DNA of 64,000 nt from Mangrovimonas cancribranchiae (GCF_037126245.1 NZ_CP136925.1:1938001-2002000), one strand, 5' to 3'; counted from the first letter of the stretch, positions 1 through 9,877 are shown. Notes: a model not told the origin generated them from the letters alone. Numbers and translations: made by a program.

Positions 1-1330
1 AATCCTCCGGTCCTTCTCCATTATTATGTTTTGACGTTTCGTCTGAAATAACACCAAACAGTGAAGAGCTAAATATTAATAATATAATACCGTAATACAT
101 TACATAGGAAACAAAGTGTGCTATTGTTGCTCCTTTTACGCCAAACATATCTATAAAGTAAATACTTGTTGCATACAAAATGGCTACAGAAAAAGCTTCT
201 GTAATAATGTAATGCCAAAACATTTTTTTAGCTAAAAACTGGTAAGCAATAACAATGGAAAGCACTTTTACAAAGTCACCTAAAAGTTGCCATAAAAACA
301 ACTCTTCTACAGGCTGAAAATCGCTTGAAAAAACCATTTGAACAATAAATCCTCTTAAAAGATAGATAACCAATAAGCCCGCAAAAAATATAGGGATAAT
401 AGATTTATAAAATCCAAAAACTTCATTTCTAAAGTCTTTTACATTGTCTATCTCAGACAATCTAGGTAATACATATAATGTTAATAAAGAGCTTACAAAC
501 ATTAAGTAGTATTTAGAAATACGATTCATAGCCTCTAAAAAACCGGCTTCATTATCGCCTACGGTATCCATAACATAAGTTCTTATTGCCAAAGACACCA
601 TAGGAAGTACGAGCGCAGAAAACAAAGCCATTAACGAATAAGCCCCTAGTTTTTTTACATAACTTAGAGAAAACTGCTTCACCTTAATTAAAGGCGCTAA
701 ACTTCTTCTATTTATAACACCTACAAGTGTTATTAAGAAAATTAACGACTCAGCAATAGCAACTGCTATTAAAGCACCATCTATACGGTTTTGATAAATT
801 AAAAGTAAGGTTATAGACAGCCCTAAAATTTGCCCAATAATGTTAATTATAATAAGTATTTTAAACTTAGAAAAACCATTAAGTATTGAAAACGTAAACA
901 TATTCAATACATAAAAGGGCAACGCAATGGCTGCTATTTTAATAACGTAAGCATAATCGTTATACGCTGGAAAGATTATGGTATTTATATAATCGGCGTT
1001 AAAATAACATAAAAAACAAACTAAAACCGTAGAAAAAAAACCGAGATAGAAAACCGTAGAAATAGTTTTACTTAACTCAATGGTGTTTTCTTTAAACTGG
1101 GCGATATATTTTACAACGCCATTATATAACCCTAAAGTAGCAAATGATTTTACAGAGTTAAGAAAATCTCTTAAGTTTCCTATTAATGCTAAACCTTCTG
1201 GCCCAACATACAAAGCAATAGCCTTTGATGTTAAAAAACCAGCTACTATTTTGGTAATAACAGACGCCGAATTTAACGATGCTACCTTAAATAAAACATT
1301 ATTATTTATGTACTTTAAGAGTTTTCTCAA
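1..1330 (-). CDS. Wzx-type polysaccharide flippase (partial, C-terminus outside window)
   Basis: The minus-strand frame is open from a TTG at 1328-1330 to the window edge, giving about 443 visible codons. The product is a chain of long hydrophobic segments joined by short polar loops, with an early loop reading YVGPEGLALIGN, as in O-antigen translocases of the MATE-like Wzx family. Such proteins move lipid-linked oligosaccharide units across the inner membrane. The last visible residues are polar (DETSKHNNGEGPED), so probably few residues are missing. The TTG follows the TAA of the upstream aminotransferase without a gap (TAATTG) and no ATG lies nearby, which points to translational coupling. 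The family call is fairly safe; the exact substrate cannot be read. Confidence 0.75.
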   Translation of the reverse strand, partial: MRKLLKYINNNVLFKVASLNSASVITKIVAGFLTSKAIALYVGPEGLALIGNLRDFLNSVKSFATLGLYNGVVKYIAQFKENTIELSKTISTVFYLGFFSTVLVCFLCYFNADYINTIIFPAYNDYAYVIKIAAIALPFYVLNMFTFSILNGFSKFKILIIINIIGQILGLSITLLLIYQNRIDGALIAVAIAESLIFLITLVGVINRRSLAPLIKVKQFSLSYVKKLGAYSLMALFSALVLPMVSLAIRTYVMDTVGDNEAGFLEAMNRISKYYLMFVSSLLTLYVLPRLSEIDNVKDFRNEVFGFYKSIIPIFFAGLLVIYLLRGFIVQMVFSSDFQPVEELFLWQLLGDFVKVLSIVIAYQFLAKKMFWHYIITEAFSVAILYATSIYFIDMFGVKGATIAHFVSYVMYYGIILLIFSSSLFGVISDETSKHNNGEGPED

Positions 1331-2431
1331 TTAATAGGTATTTACAATTTTCACCACATAACTCACTTCTTCATCGGTCATAATAGGACTTATAGGCAAA
1401 CTTACAATACTTTCGTGAATAGCCTCTGTTATTGGTAAGTTTTTATCAGCAAAACCACTCATTGCCTGCTGTTTGTGTGGTGGTGTTGGGTAATGTATTA
1501 AGGTTTCTATGTTATGCTGTTTTAAATAATTTATAAAACCCTCCCTATCGTTAACCCTAACCACAAACACATGATAAACATGTGCTTTTTCACTATTTAC
1601 AAAAGAAAACTTAACCTTATTATTCTTAATTTCTGATAAATATATTTTAGCTATTTCCTGTCTCCTTGCGTTATCTTTATCCAGACTTGGTAATTTTATG
1701 TTTAAAATAGCTGCTTGGAGTTCATCTAATCTCATGTTAAACCCAAGATATTGATTAATATACTTTTTCTCGGCACCATAATTTCTTAAACTCCTAATAA
1801 CTTTAGCCAAATCTAAATGATTAGTTGTTACTGCTCCTGCATCGCCCAAAGCGCCTAAGTTTTTACCTGGATAAAAACTAAATGCTGCTGCATCTGATAA
1901 ATTTCCAGCTTTGTTTCCGTTTTTATAAACAGCTCCATGAGCCTGTGCAGCGTCTTCTAAAACAAGTAATCCATGTTTTTTGGCAAAAGAATTCACGTTT
2001 TCCATATTGGCTAATTGCCCATATAAGTGAACCGCTAAAATAGCCTTTGTATTTTCTGAAAAAGCATTTTCTATGCTTTCTATGTCTATATTGAAGGTTT
2101 CTACGTCTGGCTCGACTAAAACTGGTTTTAACCCAGAATTTATAATCGCTAAAATAGAAGCTATATAAGTGTTGGCTGGTACAATTACCTCATCACCTTC
2201 TTGAAGCTTACCTAATACTTTATAAGCTTGAAAAAGCAACGTTAAAGCATCTAATCCATTACTTACACCAATACAATATTTCGTTCCGCAGTACTTAGCA
2301 TAATTTGTCTCGAAATCCGTAACCTCATTACCAAGAATGTACCGTCCAGAGTTTAAAAATCTAGAGAAAACCTGTTGAAATTCTTTTTCAAATCGCTTGT
2401 TAATGCTATGTAAATCCAAAAATTTAATCAT
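1331..2431 (-). CDS. DegT/DnrJ/EryC1-family sugar aminotransferase
   Basis: This 366-residue protein is a PLP-dependent nucleotide-sugar aminotransferase. The Schiff-base lysine is K190 in [15 protein letters not shown], and the PLP-contacting Asp is D160 in [10 protein letters not shown]; both are hallmarks of the DegT/DnrJ/EryC1/StrS family. Length is normal. It transfers an amino group to a keto-sugar nucleotide, typically dTDP-3- or 4-keto-6-deoxyhexose, for surface glycan synthesis. It overlaps the upstream acyltransferase-like gene by 4 bases and directly abuts the flippase gene, so the three form one transcription unit. A FdtB/QdtB-like 3-aminotransferase is a reasonable guess, but the C3 versus C4 position cannot be decided by eye. 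Confidence 0.85.
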   Translation of the reverse strand: MIKFLDLHSINKRFEKEFQQVFSRFLNSGRYILGNEVTDFETNYAKYCGTKYCIGVSNGLDALTLLFQAYKVLGKLQEGDEVIVPANTYIASILAIINSGLKPVLVEPDVETFNIDIESIENAFSENTKAILAVHLYGQLANMENVNSFAKKHGLLVLEDAAQAHGAVYKNGNKAGNLSDAAAFSFYPGKNLGALGDAGAVTTNHLDLAKVIRSLRNYGAEKKYINQYLGFNMRLDELQAAILNIKLPSLDKDNARRQEIAKIYLSEIKNNKVKFSFVNSEKAHVYHVFVVRVNDREGFINYLKQHNIETLIHYPTPPHKQQAMSGFADKNLPITEAIHESIVSLPISPIMTDEEVSYVVKIVNTY

Positions 2432-3408
2432 TTAAGCACATTATTAAGTTTCTCATGATTTTTAACGTTTATCTTGTAAAAATCTTGTGTAACACCGCGT
2501 GCTCCAAAACCTTCTTTCCAATATTGCAATCCTGAATTGACTTGCTTTCCATTATTTTCATTTGAAATTCCAAAATCGAAATACACTTTGTTGGCAAACA
2601 CCTGTGTTATTAAATAATGATGTAAAAAGTCTAAACTTCCTAATAAATTTTTATCATAATTCCCAGATATATATTGTGAATGAGCCACTTTATCGGTTAT
2701 AAAAATGGTTGTTCCTGCTACAATTTTGTTGTCATGATATACATTAAACTGTTTAATATTATTAGGAAACTTAGCTTTGAGTTGCTGAATTTCTTCTAAA
2801 GAATGTACAGGTTTAGCTTGGTGCTTTTGTTCTAGGTTAGGAATTAAAATAGTATTCCAAAACGCATCAAACGTATCATCTTCTTTTATAGTTAATTTGT
2901 GTTTCTTTCCTCTTTTAACACCATCTTTTCTGTCTTTTGAGAACTTTACATGAGCTTTTAAATCGACTACCGAAAGTAAATCTCGTCTTAGCAGTTGGGC
3001 TTCCAGTAAAAACATTAAATAAGCCTGCTCATCGCTAGGAACATGACAATAAATACTTGGTATTTGCTTTACAATTAATGTTTCTAGATGTTCTTTTTCT
3101 AAATACTGTAAAAGTGTTTGAAAAAGCTTAATTACAGTATTAAACTTTAAGGTATCGCAAAATACTAAACCGCCGTAAGTTAGTCCTTGATGAGAATACA
3201 CAGTATGTTCTAAAATATTAGCGGGAAAGATGGCTTTTAACTTATTTTTATCATCAAAAATTAGCAGTGAAAAGTCATGAAACTTATGGTTATGATATTC
3301 CATAAAATCTCTATAAAACAAAAACGTGCTGTTTTTTGCTTTTGCAACAAAAGTATCCCAAAGGACTTTATCTGAAGTTTGATATTTTCTTACCGAATAA
3401 CGATTCAA
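2428..3408 (-). CDS. FemAB/GNAT-like acyltransferase of the polysaccharide locus
   Basis: A 326-residue soluble protein with no signal peptide. The C-terminal half (around residues 215-320: [18 protein letters not shown], then [21 protein letters not shown]) resembles the GNAT-fold half of FemAB-type peptidyl/acyl transferases, and a region rich in Lys/Arg (KRGKKHK) precedes it. In polysaccharide clusters such proteins usually N-acylate the amino sugar made by the neighbouring aminotransferase. Its stop overlaps the aminotransferase start (ATGA), supporting joint translation. The substrate is unknown and the link to the amino sugar is inference from context. Confidence 0.65.
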   Translation of the reverse strand: MNRYSVRKYQTSDKVLWDTFVAKAKNSTFLFYRDFMEYHNHKFHDFSLLIFDDKNKLKAIFPANILEHTVYSHQGLTYGGLVFCDTLKFNTVIKLFQTLLQYLEKEHLETLIVKQIPSIYCHVPSDEQAYLMFLLEAQLLRRDLLSVVDLKAHVKFSKDRKDGVKRGKKHKLTIKEDDTFDAFWNTILIPNLEQKHQAKPVHSLEEIQQLKAKFPNNIKQFNVYHDNKIVAGTTIFITDKVAHSQYISGNYDKNLLGSLDFLHHYLITQVFANKVYFDFGISNENNGKQVNSGLQYWKEGFGARGVTQDFYKINVKNHEKLNNVLK

Positions 3409-3468
3409 AAGAATAGTTTCCTAAACTGATTTAGCATCTAAATCTAATGTATTTCTTTTTAAAAAAGA

Positions 3469-3497
3469 AAAAAGCCAAGTTTAAAACTTGGCTTTTG
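3469..3497 (-). terminator. Intrinsic terminator downstream of typA
   Basis: A 10-bp stem (AAAGCCAAGT / ACTTGGCTTT, 3471-3480 and 3486-3495) with a short AT loop. Read on the minus strand it is followed by a T-rich run ending at about 3455. It lies 8 bases beyond the typA stop and separates typA from the polysaccharide genes. Confidence 0.85.
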
Positions 3498-3504
3498 ATT
3501 AATC

Positions 3505-5304
3505 TTAGATGTTTTTTGATCGTTTACGATCAACTTCTTTTAATAATATTTTTCGAATACGTAAATGATTTGGTGTCACTTCTACATATTCATCTTTTTG
3601 AATATATTCTAACGCTTCTTCTAAAGAGAATTTTATGGCTGGTACAATTTTCGCTTTATCATCGGCACCTGCACTACGTACGTTGCTCAATTTTTTTGTT
3701 TTGGTAACATTAACCGTCATATCATCTTGACGTGAGTTTTCACCAATAACTTGCCCTTCATAAATATCTTCTCCTGGATCGATAAAAAACTTACCGCGTT
3801 CTTGAAGTTTATCTATTGAATAAGGAATCGCCGTACCATTTTCCATAGAAACCAACGATCCGTTTAAACGCTCAGGGATTCCGCCTTTTAAAGGCTGAAA
3901 CTCTTTAAACCTATGAGCCATAATAGCCTCGCCAGCTGTTGCAGTAAGTAATTGATTTCTTAAACCAATAATTCCGCGAGATGGCACTATAAACTCACAT
4001 ACCATTCTATCTCCTTTAGCTTCCATACTTAAAAGCTCTCCTTTTCGCATGGTAACCATTTCTACAGCTTTTCCGGAGACATTTTCTGGTAAATCTATCG
4101 TCATTTCCTCTACAGGTTCGCATTTTACACCATCAATCTCCTTTATAATTACCTGTGGTTGGCCAATTTGAAGTTCGTACCCCTCACGACGCATGGTTTC
4201 TATTAACACAGATAAGTGTAATACACCACGACCGTATACCATAAATTTGTCGGCGCTATCTGTTTCTTCAACACGTAAAGCTAAGTTTTTTTCTAGCTCT
4301 TTTGTTAAACGTTCTTTAATATGTCTTGAGGTAACAAATTTCCCATCTTTTCCAAAAAATGGCGAGTCGTTAATGGTAAACAACATACTCATTGTAGGCT
4401 CATCAATAGCAATGGTTTTTAAGGCTTCTGGATTTTCCCAGTCGGCAATGGTATCGCCTATTTCAAACCCTTCAAGACCAACTACAGCACAAATATCTCC
4501 TGCAAATACTTCTTCTACTTTCTTACGACCTAACCCTTCAAATACATGAAGTTCTTTTATTCTAGATTTAACAACACTACCATCGCGTTTTACCAATGAT
4601 ATGTTTTGGTTTACTTTAAGTTCGCCTCGTGTTAAGCGCCCAATAGCAATTCGTCCTGTAAAAGATGAAAAGTCTAGGGATGTAATTAACATTTGCGTGG
4701 TTCCTTCTGGAATTTTTGGTGACGGGATATGCTCGATAACCATATCTAATAATGGCTCGATATTTTCGGTTGGCTGTTGCCAATCTTCACTCATCCAATT
4801 ATTTTTTGCAGAACCATAAACGGTAGGAAAGTCTAATTGCCACTCTTCTGCACCTAATTCAAACATTAAGTCGAATACTTTTTCATGAACCTCATCTGGT
4901 GTACAGTTTTCCTTATCTACTTTATTAACCACAACGCAAGGCTTTAGACCTAAATCGATTGCTTTTTGAAGCACGAATCTAGTTTGTGGCATTGGTCCCT
5001 CAAAAGCATCTACCAACAATAATACACCATCTGCCATGTTTAAAACACGTTCCACTTCACCACCAAAATCGGCGTGACCTGGTGTATCTATGATATTAAT
5101 TTTTGTGTCTTTATAAGTAACCGAAACGTTTTTAGAGGTTATTGTAATACCTCTTTCGCGTTCCAAATCGTTATTATCTAAAATTAAATCGCCTGTATTT
5201 TCGTTCTCACGAAATAACTGGCAATGGTACATAATCTTATCAACCAACGTAGTTTTACCGTGGTCAACGTGTGCTATAATTGCAATATTTTTAATTTGAG
5301 CCAT
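3505..5304 (-). CDS. typA: Translational GTPase TypA/BipA
   Basis: A 599-residue ribosome-binding GTPase, full length for the family. The G1 P-loop is AHVDHGKT at residues 11-18, followed by G2 within RGITI, G3 [12 protein letters not shown] and G4 NKVD. The middle holds the EF-G-like domains II and III, and the C-terminus the TypA-specific domain ([13 protein letters not shown], then [14 protein letters not shown]). TypA helps 50S assembly and growth at low temperature or under stress. The gene is monocistronic, with a TACCTTTG promoter box on the minus strand at 5330-5337 and a terminator just after the stop. Confidence 0.97.
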   Translation of the reverse strand: MAQIKNIAIIAHVDHGKTTLVDKIMYHCQLFRENENTGDLILDNNDLERERGITITSKNVSVTYKDTKINIIDTPGHADFGGEVERVLNMADGVLLLVDAFEGPMPQTRFVLQKAIDLGLKPCVVVNKVDKENCTPDEVHEKVFDLMFELGAEEWQLDFPTVYGSAKNNWMSEDWQQPTENIEPLLDMVIEHIPSPKIPEGTTQMLITSLDFSSFTGRIAIGRLTRGELKVNQNISLVKRDGSVVKSRIKELHVFEGLGRKKVEEVFAGDICAVVGLEGFEIGDTIADWENPEALKTIAIDEPTMSMLFTINDSPFFGKDGKFVTSRHIKERLTKELEKNLALRVEETDSADKFMVYGRGVLHLSVLIETMRREGYELQIGQPQVIIKEIDGVKCEPVEEMTIDLPENVSGKAVEMVTMRKGELLSMEAKGDRMVCEFIVPSRGIIGLRNQLLTATAGEAIMAHRFKEFQPLKGGIPERLNGSLVSMENGTAIPYSIDKLQERGKFFIDPGEDIYEGQVIGENSRQDDMTVNVTKTKKLSNVRSAGADDKAKIVPAIKFSLEEALEYIQKDEYVEVTPNHLRIRKILLKEVDRKRSKNI

Positions 5305-5329
5305 AATTTAAAGCCTTGTTTTAAGCGCG

Positions 5330-5337
5330 CAAAGGTA
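5330..5337 (-). promoter_or_regulatory. Bacteroidota -7 box for typA
   Basis: On the minus strand the sequence reads TACCTTTG followed by C, a perfect match to the Bacteroidota -7 consensus TAnnTTTG. It lies 26 bases before the typA ATG. I do not see a clear TTTG at -33, so only the -7 element is claimed. Confidence 0.55.
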
Positions 5338-5494
5338 CGTTATATTTTAACATGTTGAGTAATAATTACTAATATTTAGTTAATTAAATGTTATAATGAA
5401 ATAATTTGGCAATTTTGGGTTGTATATTTCGTTATGAAAGCAACTTACTAATCAATTCTGAGTTTTATATTAAACCCTGATAAACAAAAGAATT

Positions 5495-5854
5495 ATGGCA
5501 CTTTTTAGCAAGTATTACAAATACACTCCTTACTTATATTTTATAGCTGTTACCGCTTACTGGTTTACGCAAGTTAATCGTACTGAAGGATTAACAGCCT
5601 ACCCTATTTTATTATTTGGCATTCCCTTTTTGTGGCAAATTATTAAACCTAGTAAAAGATTAAACGCTATTTTAGGAATTACTTTTGCATGTTTATCTTC
5701 TTATTTAATTCTAGCTTTTTTATCATATACTTTAAACATTATTCCTATATCAAACACCGCTTCTAAATATGTTGCATTTGGAGGCTTATTTGCTATAACC
5801 AATTTTATTATGGCTGTTTGGATGATACGAAATACTATTAAAAAAAGCTTTTAA
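5495..5854 (+). CDS. Small four-helix membrane protein of unknown function
   Basis: A 119-residue protein made almost wholly of hydrophobic helices, roughly residues 10-27, 36-50, 58-83 and 92-112, separated by short Lys/Arg-containing turns (KPSKRLN; a C-terminal RNTIKKSF). There is no signal peptide cleavage site and no motif I recognise. It ends 34 bases before kdsA, but a separate -7 box sits in that gap, so co-transcription is not certain. Positive-inside signals put the C-terminal tail in the cytoplasm. Function unknown. Confidence 0.7.
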   Translation: MALFSKYYKYTPYLYFIAVTAYWFTQVNRTEGLTAYPILLFGIPFLWQIIKPSKRLNAILGITFACLSSYLILAFLSYTLNIIPISNTASKYVAFGGLFAITNFIMAVWMIRNTIKKSF

Positions 5855-5859
5855 TTGAT

Positions 5860-5867
5860 TATCTTTG
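5860..5867 (+). promoter_or_regulatory. Possible -7 box for kdsA
   Basis: TATCTTTG is a perfect TAnnTTTG match located 20 bases before the kdsA ATG and just after the stop of the preceding gene. No TTG is visible at the expected -33 distance, so this is a partial promoter call. Confidence 0.4.
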
Positions 5868-5887
5868 TTGCTTAATAATTAAGCACC

Positions 5888-6706
5888 ATGAAACTATCCA
5901 ATATTTCTAAAATAAAACATCCCAACTCTGATAATTTTTTCTTGTTATGTGGCCCTTGTGCCATTGAAAGCGAAGATATGGCGTTACGTATTGCCGAAAA
6001 AGTGATTTCTATAACAGATAAATTAGAAATTCCTTATGTATTTAAAGGAAGTTTTAAAAAAGCTAACCGCAGTAGGATTGATAGTTTTACAGGTATTGGA
6101 GATGAAAAAGCGCTTAAAATTTTAAGAAAAGTTTCGGAAACTTTCGATATTCCTACCATTACAGATATTCATGAAGCTTCTGACGCAGCTATGGCAGCCG
6201 AATATGTAGATGTGCTGCAAATTCCTGCATTTTTAGTTCGTCAAACCGATTTAGTTGTAGCTGCTGCCGAAACAGGAAAAGTGGTTAACCTTAAAAAAGG
6301 CCAATTTATGAGTCCCGAAGCCATGAAACATGCGGTACAAAAGGTAAAAGACTCTGGTAGCGATAAAGCTTGGATAACCGATCGCGGAACCATGTTTGGT
6401 TACCAAGATATGATTGTTGATTTTCGCGGAATTCCTACCATGAAACAATACGCTCCTGTTGTGTTAGATGTTACACATTCTTTACAACAACCTAACCAAA
6501 GTGTTGGGGTTACGGGTGGCAGACCAGATATGATTGAAACTATAGCTCGTGCTGGTGTAGTAAACAATGTAGATGGTTTGTTTATTGAAACGCATTTCGA
6601 TCCAGCCAACGCCAAAAGTGATGGTGCCAACATGTTACACCTAGATAACCTTGAAGGTTTATTAACTAACTTAACAGCTATTAGAAAAACCATAAATAGT
6701 TTGTAA
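5888..6706 (+). CDS. kdsA: 3-deoxy-8-phosphooctulonate synthase (Kdo-8-P synthase)
   Basis: A 272-residue cytoplasmic enzyme condensing phosphoenolpyruvate with arabinose 5-phosphate to Kdo 8-phosphate for the lipopolysaccharide inner core. Recognisable motifs are LCGPCAIES (residues 20-28), FKGSFKKANRSR and GGRPDMIETIARAG near the C-terminus. Residue C24 in GPCAIES takes the place of the Asn found in the metal-free E. coli type, which puts this copy in the metal-dependent class; that assignment rests on family knowledge. Length and start are typical. The ATG at 5888 follows AATTAAGCACC, with little Shine-Dalgarno character, as usual in this phylum. Confidence 0.95.
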   Translation: MKLSNISKIKHPNSDNFFLLCGPCAIESEDMALRIAEKVISITDKLEIPYVFKGSFKKANRSRIDSFTGIGDEKALKILRKVSETFDIPTITDIHEASDAAMAAEYVDVLQIPAFLVRQTDLVVAAAETGKVVNLKKGQFMSPEAMKHAVQKVKDSGSDKAWITDRGTMFGYQDMIVDFRGIPTMKQYAPVVLDVTHSLQQPNQSVGVTGGRPDMIETIARAGVVNNVDGLFIETHFDPANAKSDGANMLHLDNLEGLLTNLTAIRKTINSL

Positions 6707-6842
6707 TACATTATCTGTAGGTTTATCTACTTACTCTTTTTAAAACATAAATAGTAGCATTATTTTTAAGGTATTAAACAAAAAAAGAGTTTTAACAATA
6801 TTACTCGGTATAATTGCAATATTACTTATTCCTTTAATTGCT

Positions 6843-7058
6843 ATGCAATTTAGCAACCATGTTAATTGGAGTGTATTCGACTTTCTTATTGCAACAATTG
6901 GGCTAGTTTCTCTGGGGTTTTTATTGGAACTAATTTTAGTTTCAGTTAATAAAAAAAGATTAAGAAATATCTTAATTACAGCTCTTTTAATAGTATTCCT
7001 ATTAATTTGGGTTGAATTAAGCGTTGGTATTTTTGGGACTCCAATTGCAGGAGATTAA
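6843..7058 (+). CDS. Small membrane protein, first helix apparently upstream of the only ATG
   Basis: From the ATG the product is 71 residues with two hydrophobic helices (about 11-33 and 40-62). The same frame stays open back to 6744 and encodes LNKKRVLTILLGIIAILL, a Lys/Arg start followed by a clean membrane helix, so the real protein probably has three helices and starts near 6774. Yet no ATG, GTG or TTG exists between the stop at 6741-6743 and the ATG at 6843; the codon before NKK is TTA at 6774, and an ATT lies at 6759. Either a rare start codon is used or the start has mutated. The gene is not in an obvious operon. Function unknown. Confidence 0.45.
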   Translation: MQFSNHVNWSVFDFLIATIGLVSLGFLLELILVSVNKKRLRNILITALLIVFLLIWVELSVGIFGTPIAGD

Positions 7059-7066
7059 TCGGTTCT

Positions 7067-7089
7067 ACTAAAAAAACATTTTAGTTTTT
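7067..7089 (+). terminator. Weak hairpin with T-run after the small membrane gene
   Basis: ACTAAAA (7067-7073) pairs with TTTTAGT (7079-7085) around a 5-base loop and is followed by TTTTC. The stem is short and AT-only, so termination would be weak. Confidence 0.35.
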
Positions 7090-7112
7090 CTGCACAAGAA
7101 CAAGCAACAATT

Positions 7113-7895
7113 TTACTCTTTCCTATTTTTCTCCTGAATATTTCTTACAATATTGGCCGCCATACCTCTTGGCACCATTCTAGGTAAAGTTGCTAAAAAC
7201 TTATTAAACGCACCAGGTATAGCCACTGGCTTTCCTTTTTTTAGGGCTTTATAACCATAAACAGCAACGTCCTTGGCGTTAGCCATGTTAAATGTTATTT
7301 TATTCTCTGAAGTACCACTAGATACCACTTCTTGAAACGAGGTTTTTGTAGGACCAGGACACAAAGCTGTTACGGTAACTCCTGTTCCTTTTAGTTCATT
7401 TGAAATGGCTTCTGAAAAGGATAAAATATAGCCTTTTGTGGCGTAATATAACGACATTAATGGCCCTGGTTGAAAAGCTGCCAATGATGATAAGTTTAAA
7501 ATTTTCCCTGAACCTCTTGCTACCATTTGATTTAACACAAGCTTTGTTAAGTGTGTTGTTGTTAAAACATGAAGATTAAGCATTTGCGATTCGCGCTCCC
7601 AAGCTGTCGTATGAAAAGCTCCAAACAAACCAAAGCCAGCATTATTTACTAAAATTTCAATTTGTTTATCGCCAACATCCATCATAATCTCTTCGGATAT
7701 ATTTGGTAAGCTTAAATCTTTTGTAAGCGTTACTACGTTTACCTGATACTTAGATTCTATTTTCTGCTTTGCTTTAGATAAATTATCTGAATTAATATCT
7801 ACTAAAACTAAGTCATATCCGTCTTTGGCTATAACATAAGCCAACTCTAAACCTAAACCAGATGCGCCACCAGTAATTAATGCTGTATTTTTCAT
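7113..7895 (-). CDS. Short-chain dehydrogenase/reductase
   Basis: A 260-residue classical SDR. The nucleotide-binding motif is TGGASGLG at residues 7-14, the NNAG motif is in ILVNNAGFG, and the catalytic YxxxK is in YYATKGY with Ser in LNLSSLAAF upstream. The C-terminal part (MVPRGMAANIVRNIQEKN) is of the type seen in NAD(P)-dependent acyl or ketone reductases. It is 2 bases downstream of the next gene on the same strand, so both probably form an operon. The substrate cannot be inferred. Confidence 0.9.
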   Translation of the reverse strand: MKNTALITGGASGLGLELAYVIAKDGYDLVLVDINSDNLSKAKQKIESKYQVNVVTLTKDLSLPNISEEIMMDVGDKQIEILVNNAGFGLFGAFHTTAWERESQMLNLHVLTTTHLTKLVLNQMVARGSGKILNLSSLAAFQPGPLMSLYYATKGYILSFSEAISNELKGTGVTVTALCPGPTKTSFQEVVSSGTSENKITFNMANAKDVAVYGYKALKKGKPVAIPGAFNKFLATLPRMVPRGMAANIVRNIQEKNRKE

Positions 7896-7897
7896 GC

Positions 7898-9103
7898 TTA
7901 TTCTTTTCCGTCTATATAATCTTGTAAGTATTTAAAACGTGGCGTTAATTGACCATTCTCAGTAATTTTAGCACGTTCTAAAACACCATCTTTATCATTA
8001 TTAAAAAAGGCTGGTATAACATGTTGTAAAAACAACTCCCCAAAACCTTCGCTGGCATCTTTAGGTAACTCGCAAGGCAAATTATCAACTGCCATAACTA
8101 CAATGGCTTCATCGTTCATAAAATCAATCTCTCTTTCTGTTTCCGCATGATAACCATAAATAGGATTAGCAATTGTAGACGGCCTAATTGTGGTTGCTAC
8201 TGGCCCATCAATATCACAACTTACATCAGCAACTAGTTTTATATTAAAATCTTTTGATTTTGCGTCTTCTCGAGTGTACAAATAAGGAGATCCATCACCA
8301 TAAAAGTGACCTGCTATAAAATAGTCGGTTACTTTAGCAAATCGCATAAAATCTGACACATAATCTTCTGGGTGATTATAAAAATCTTTGTTATTAATAA
8401 CCTGACCATCTTTACGTTTATTGTAGTCTAAAACATCTATTTTACAATACACTGGCTTATTAAAAGATGTATTTAAATAGTCATGGACAGAAACAGAAGT
8501 TATATTCATGGCATCTAGCATTTCTTGTGCGCCATTTGCTACTTTTCCACTACCAGTTAGTAGAATTTTAATATTGGGTAATTTTATGTCCTGTAGTTCT
8601 TTTATTAAAGCTTTTTGGTCAGGCAAGGTTTCAGCTTTAGGCAAACTCCAAGAGTTTTGTTTTAGTCCCCAAGCCCTAAATCCATTATAAGCGCCTACAA
8701 TACCTGCATATCTACCAAAACCTATTAATCTGGCTCCATTTTCCTTTATTATGGTTTCATGATCGTAAAGCTCAATATTTTTCTTTAAAATGGCTTGAAG
8801 TAACGCTCTATTATAGGGTTGTTTTTTTATAGTATGAGAAAAAAAGAAGTATTTTTTATTAGGAATCAATGCTTCAATAGGCACCTCTTTTACACCAAGC
8901 ATAACCTCACAATCTGAAACATTTTCAGACACTTCAAAACCAAGGTTTTTATAGGCTTCATCTGAAAACACTCTAATATCTGAATGTTCTATTTTAAATG
9001 AAGCTTCTGGATATTTATCCTTTACTTCTAACAATTTTTCTGGCGAAAAAACTACACGCCTATCTGGTGGGTTTTTTCGCTCTTTTATAATAGCAAACTT
9101 CAT
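7898..9103 (-). CDS. NAD(P)-dependent oxidoreductase of the alanine dehydrogenase/PNT superfamily
   Basis: A 401-residue cytoplasmic protein. The N-terminus (KERKNPPDRRVVFSPEKL) and the central GYAG-like substitute FGRYAGIVGAYNGFRAW match the alanine dehydrogenase / transhydrogenase / saccharopine-dehydrogenase fold; the NAD-binding loop is ILLTGSGKVANGAQEML. In Bacteroidota such proteins are normally annotated only as NAD(P)-dependent oxidoreductases, with some similarity to lysine-forming saccharopine dehydrogenase. The start 'MKFAIIKERK' is the normal N-terminus of the fold. It is the first gene of a two-gene operon with the SDR. The reaction remains unassigned. Confidence 0.8.
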   Translation of the reverse strand: MKFAIIKERKNPPDRRVVFSPEKLLEVKDKYPEASFKIEHSDIRVFSDEAYKNLGFEVSENVSDCEVMLGVKEVPIEALIPNKKYFFFSHTIKKQPYNRALLQAILKKNIELYDHETIIKENGARLIGFGRYAGIVGAYNGFRAWGLKQNSWSLPKAETLPDQKALIKELQDIKLPNIKILLTGSGKVANGAQEMLDAMNITSVSVHDYLNTSFNKPVYCKIDVLDYNKRKDGQVINNKDFYNHPEDYVSDFMRFAKVTDYFIAGHFYGDGSPYLYTREDAKSKDFNIKLVADVSCDIDGPVATTIRPSTIANPIYGYHAETEREIDFMNDEAIVVMAVDNLPCELPKDASEGFGELFLQHVIPAFFNNDKDGVLERAKITENGQLTPRFKYLQDYIDGKE

Positions 9104-9242
9104 ATATTTTTGGTTTTAAATAACTGCCTGACATTTTTTAAACTGGCATAGAATTTGCACGAAAATACATGGATTTAGCGTGTTGCACAACTTTTTTTAG
9201 TAACTTCGCCATCCTTTAAAAAAATACGTTCATAAACATATT

Positions 9243-9635
9243 GGGGTCGACTGGTTTTGACAGCGAGATTTATTAACCAGTAAGCACGTCGTGCTATGAT
9301 ATTAACACACGTAACATGTTGTATCAACTTTTTTAAACGGCGAGAATAACTACGCTTTAGCTGCATAATCTGAATTATAGTAAGATTTGCCTCGGCGCAC
9401 AAGGTGCGCAAGCTAAATGTCCTTGGAAAGCCTTGGTTAGTGGCGTTCCGCTTAAGGGCATCGTAAAAATTAACCTAGAACCGTTAGCGCTTTGATAAGG
9501 GTTCGAAATTTTAAAAGCTAAGTTGTAATTAGGTTGTTTTTTGCCGGCTTACAAACGAAAATTAAGAAAAAACTAAACGTGTAGAAAGCTGCTTGGTAAC
9601 TTGTTTGGACGAGGGTTCGAATCCCTCCGACTCCA
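9243..9635 (+). ncRNA. ssrA: Transfer-messenger RNA (tmRNA)
   Basis: The 5' end GGGGTCGACTGG and the 3' end with TTCGAATCCC (T-arm) and CGACTCCA form the tRNA-like acceptor: GGGGTCG pairs with CGACTCC. The tag frame is AAC GGC GAG AAT AAC TAC GCT TTA GCT GCA TAA at 9336-9368, giving a tag ending GENNYALAA. The discriminator A at 9635 is followed by CAT, so CCA is not encoded and must be added. The RNA rescues stalled ribosomes together with SmpB. Pseudoknot helices follow the tag but I did not fold them individually. Confidence 0.96.
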
Positions 9636-9640
9636 CATTT

Positions 9641-9678
9641 AAGCCTGTTAAACTCTGTTTTTCAGGCTTTTGTATTTT
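9641..9678 (+). terminator. Terminator of ssrA
   Basis: AAGCCTG (9641-9647) pairs with CAGGCTT (9663-9669) and is followed by TTGTATTTTT. It lies 5 bases after the mature tmRNA end. Confidence 0.75.
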
Positions 9679-9877
9679 TAGGTGATAATTCAGGGGATAG
9701 AATTAATTGATAAAATCATCAATACAATCATGTTTTATAATAGCACTTAATTTACGTTCTTTCATTTCTAGTCTTACAATTCAGGCAAATTTAAAACCTA
9801 TCATATTGCCAACAATGAACTTAACTTCATTAAGCAATCCTTTACAGCAAAATTCAATTCAGAGATAATCGTTAAGA
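9679..9877. other. Non-coding stretch after tmRNA, possible gene remnant
   Basis: No long frame is present. On the minus strand a 20-codon frame (about 9703-9765) reads MKERKLSAIIKHDCIDDFIN and stops, which could be the tail of a decayed gene. The 3' end of ssrA is a common integration site for mobile DNA, but I find no second copy of the TTCGAATCCCTCCGACTCC segment in the window, so an island is not shown. Confidence 0.3.

Noticed and set aside
4193-4549. 118-codon open frame on the plus strand
   Set aside because: Lies entirely inside typA on the opposite strand and has no protein-like composition; a shadow of the GTPase gene.
6251-6711. Two minus-strand open frames across kdsA
   Set aside because: Antisense shadows of a well conserved enzyme gene.
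9175-9411. 78-codon open frame on the minus strand
   Set aside because: Covers the promoter and 5' part of the tmRNA; the RNA evidence is much stronger.
9610-9635. Attachment site of an integrated phage or island at the ssrA 3' end
   Set aside because: No second copy of the TTCGAATCCCTCCGACTCC segment was found in the window, and no integrase gene.
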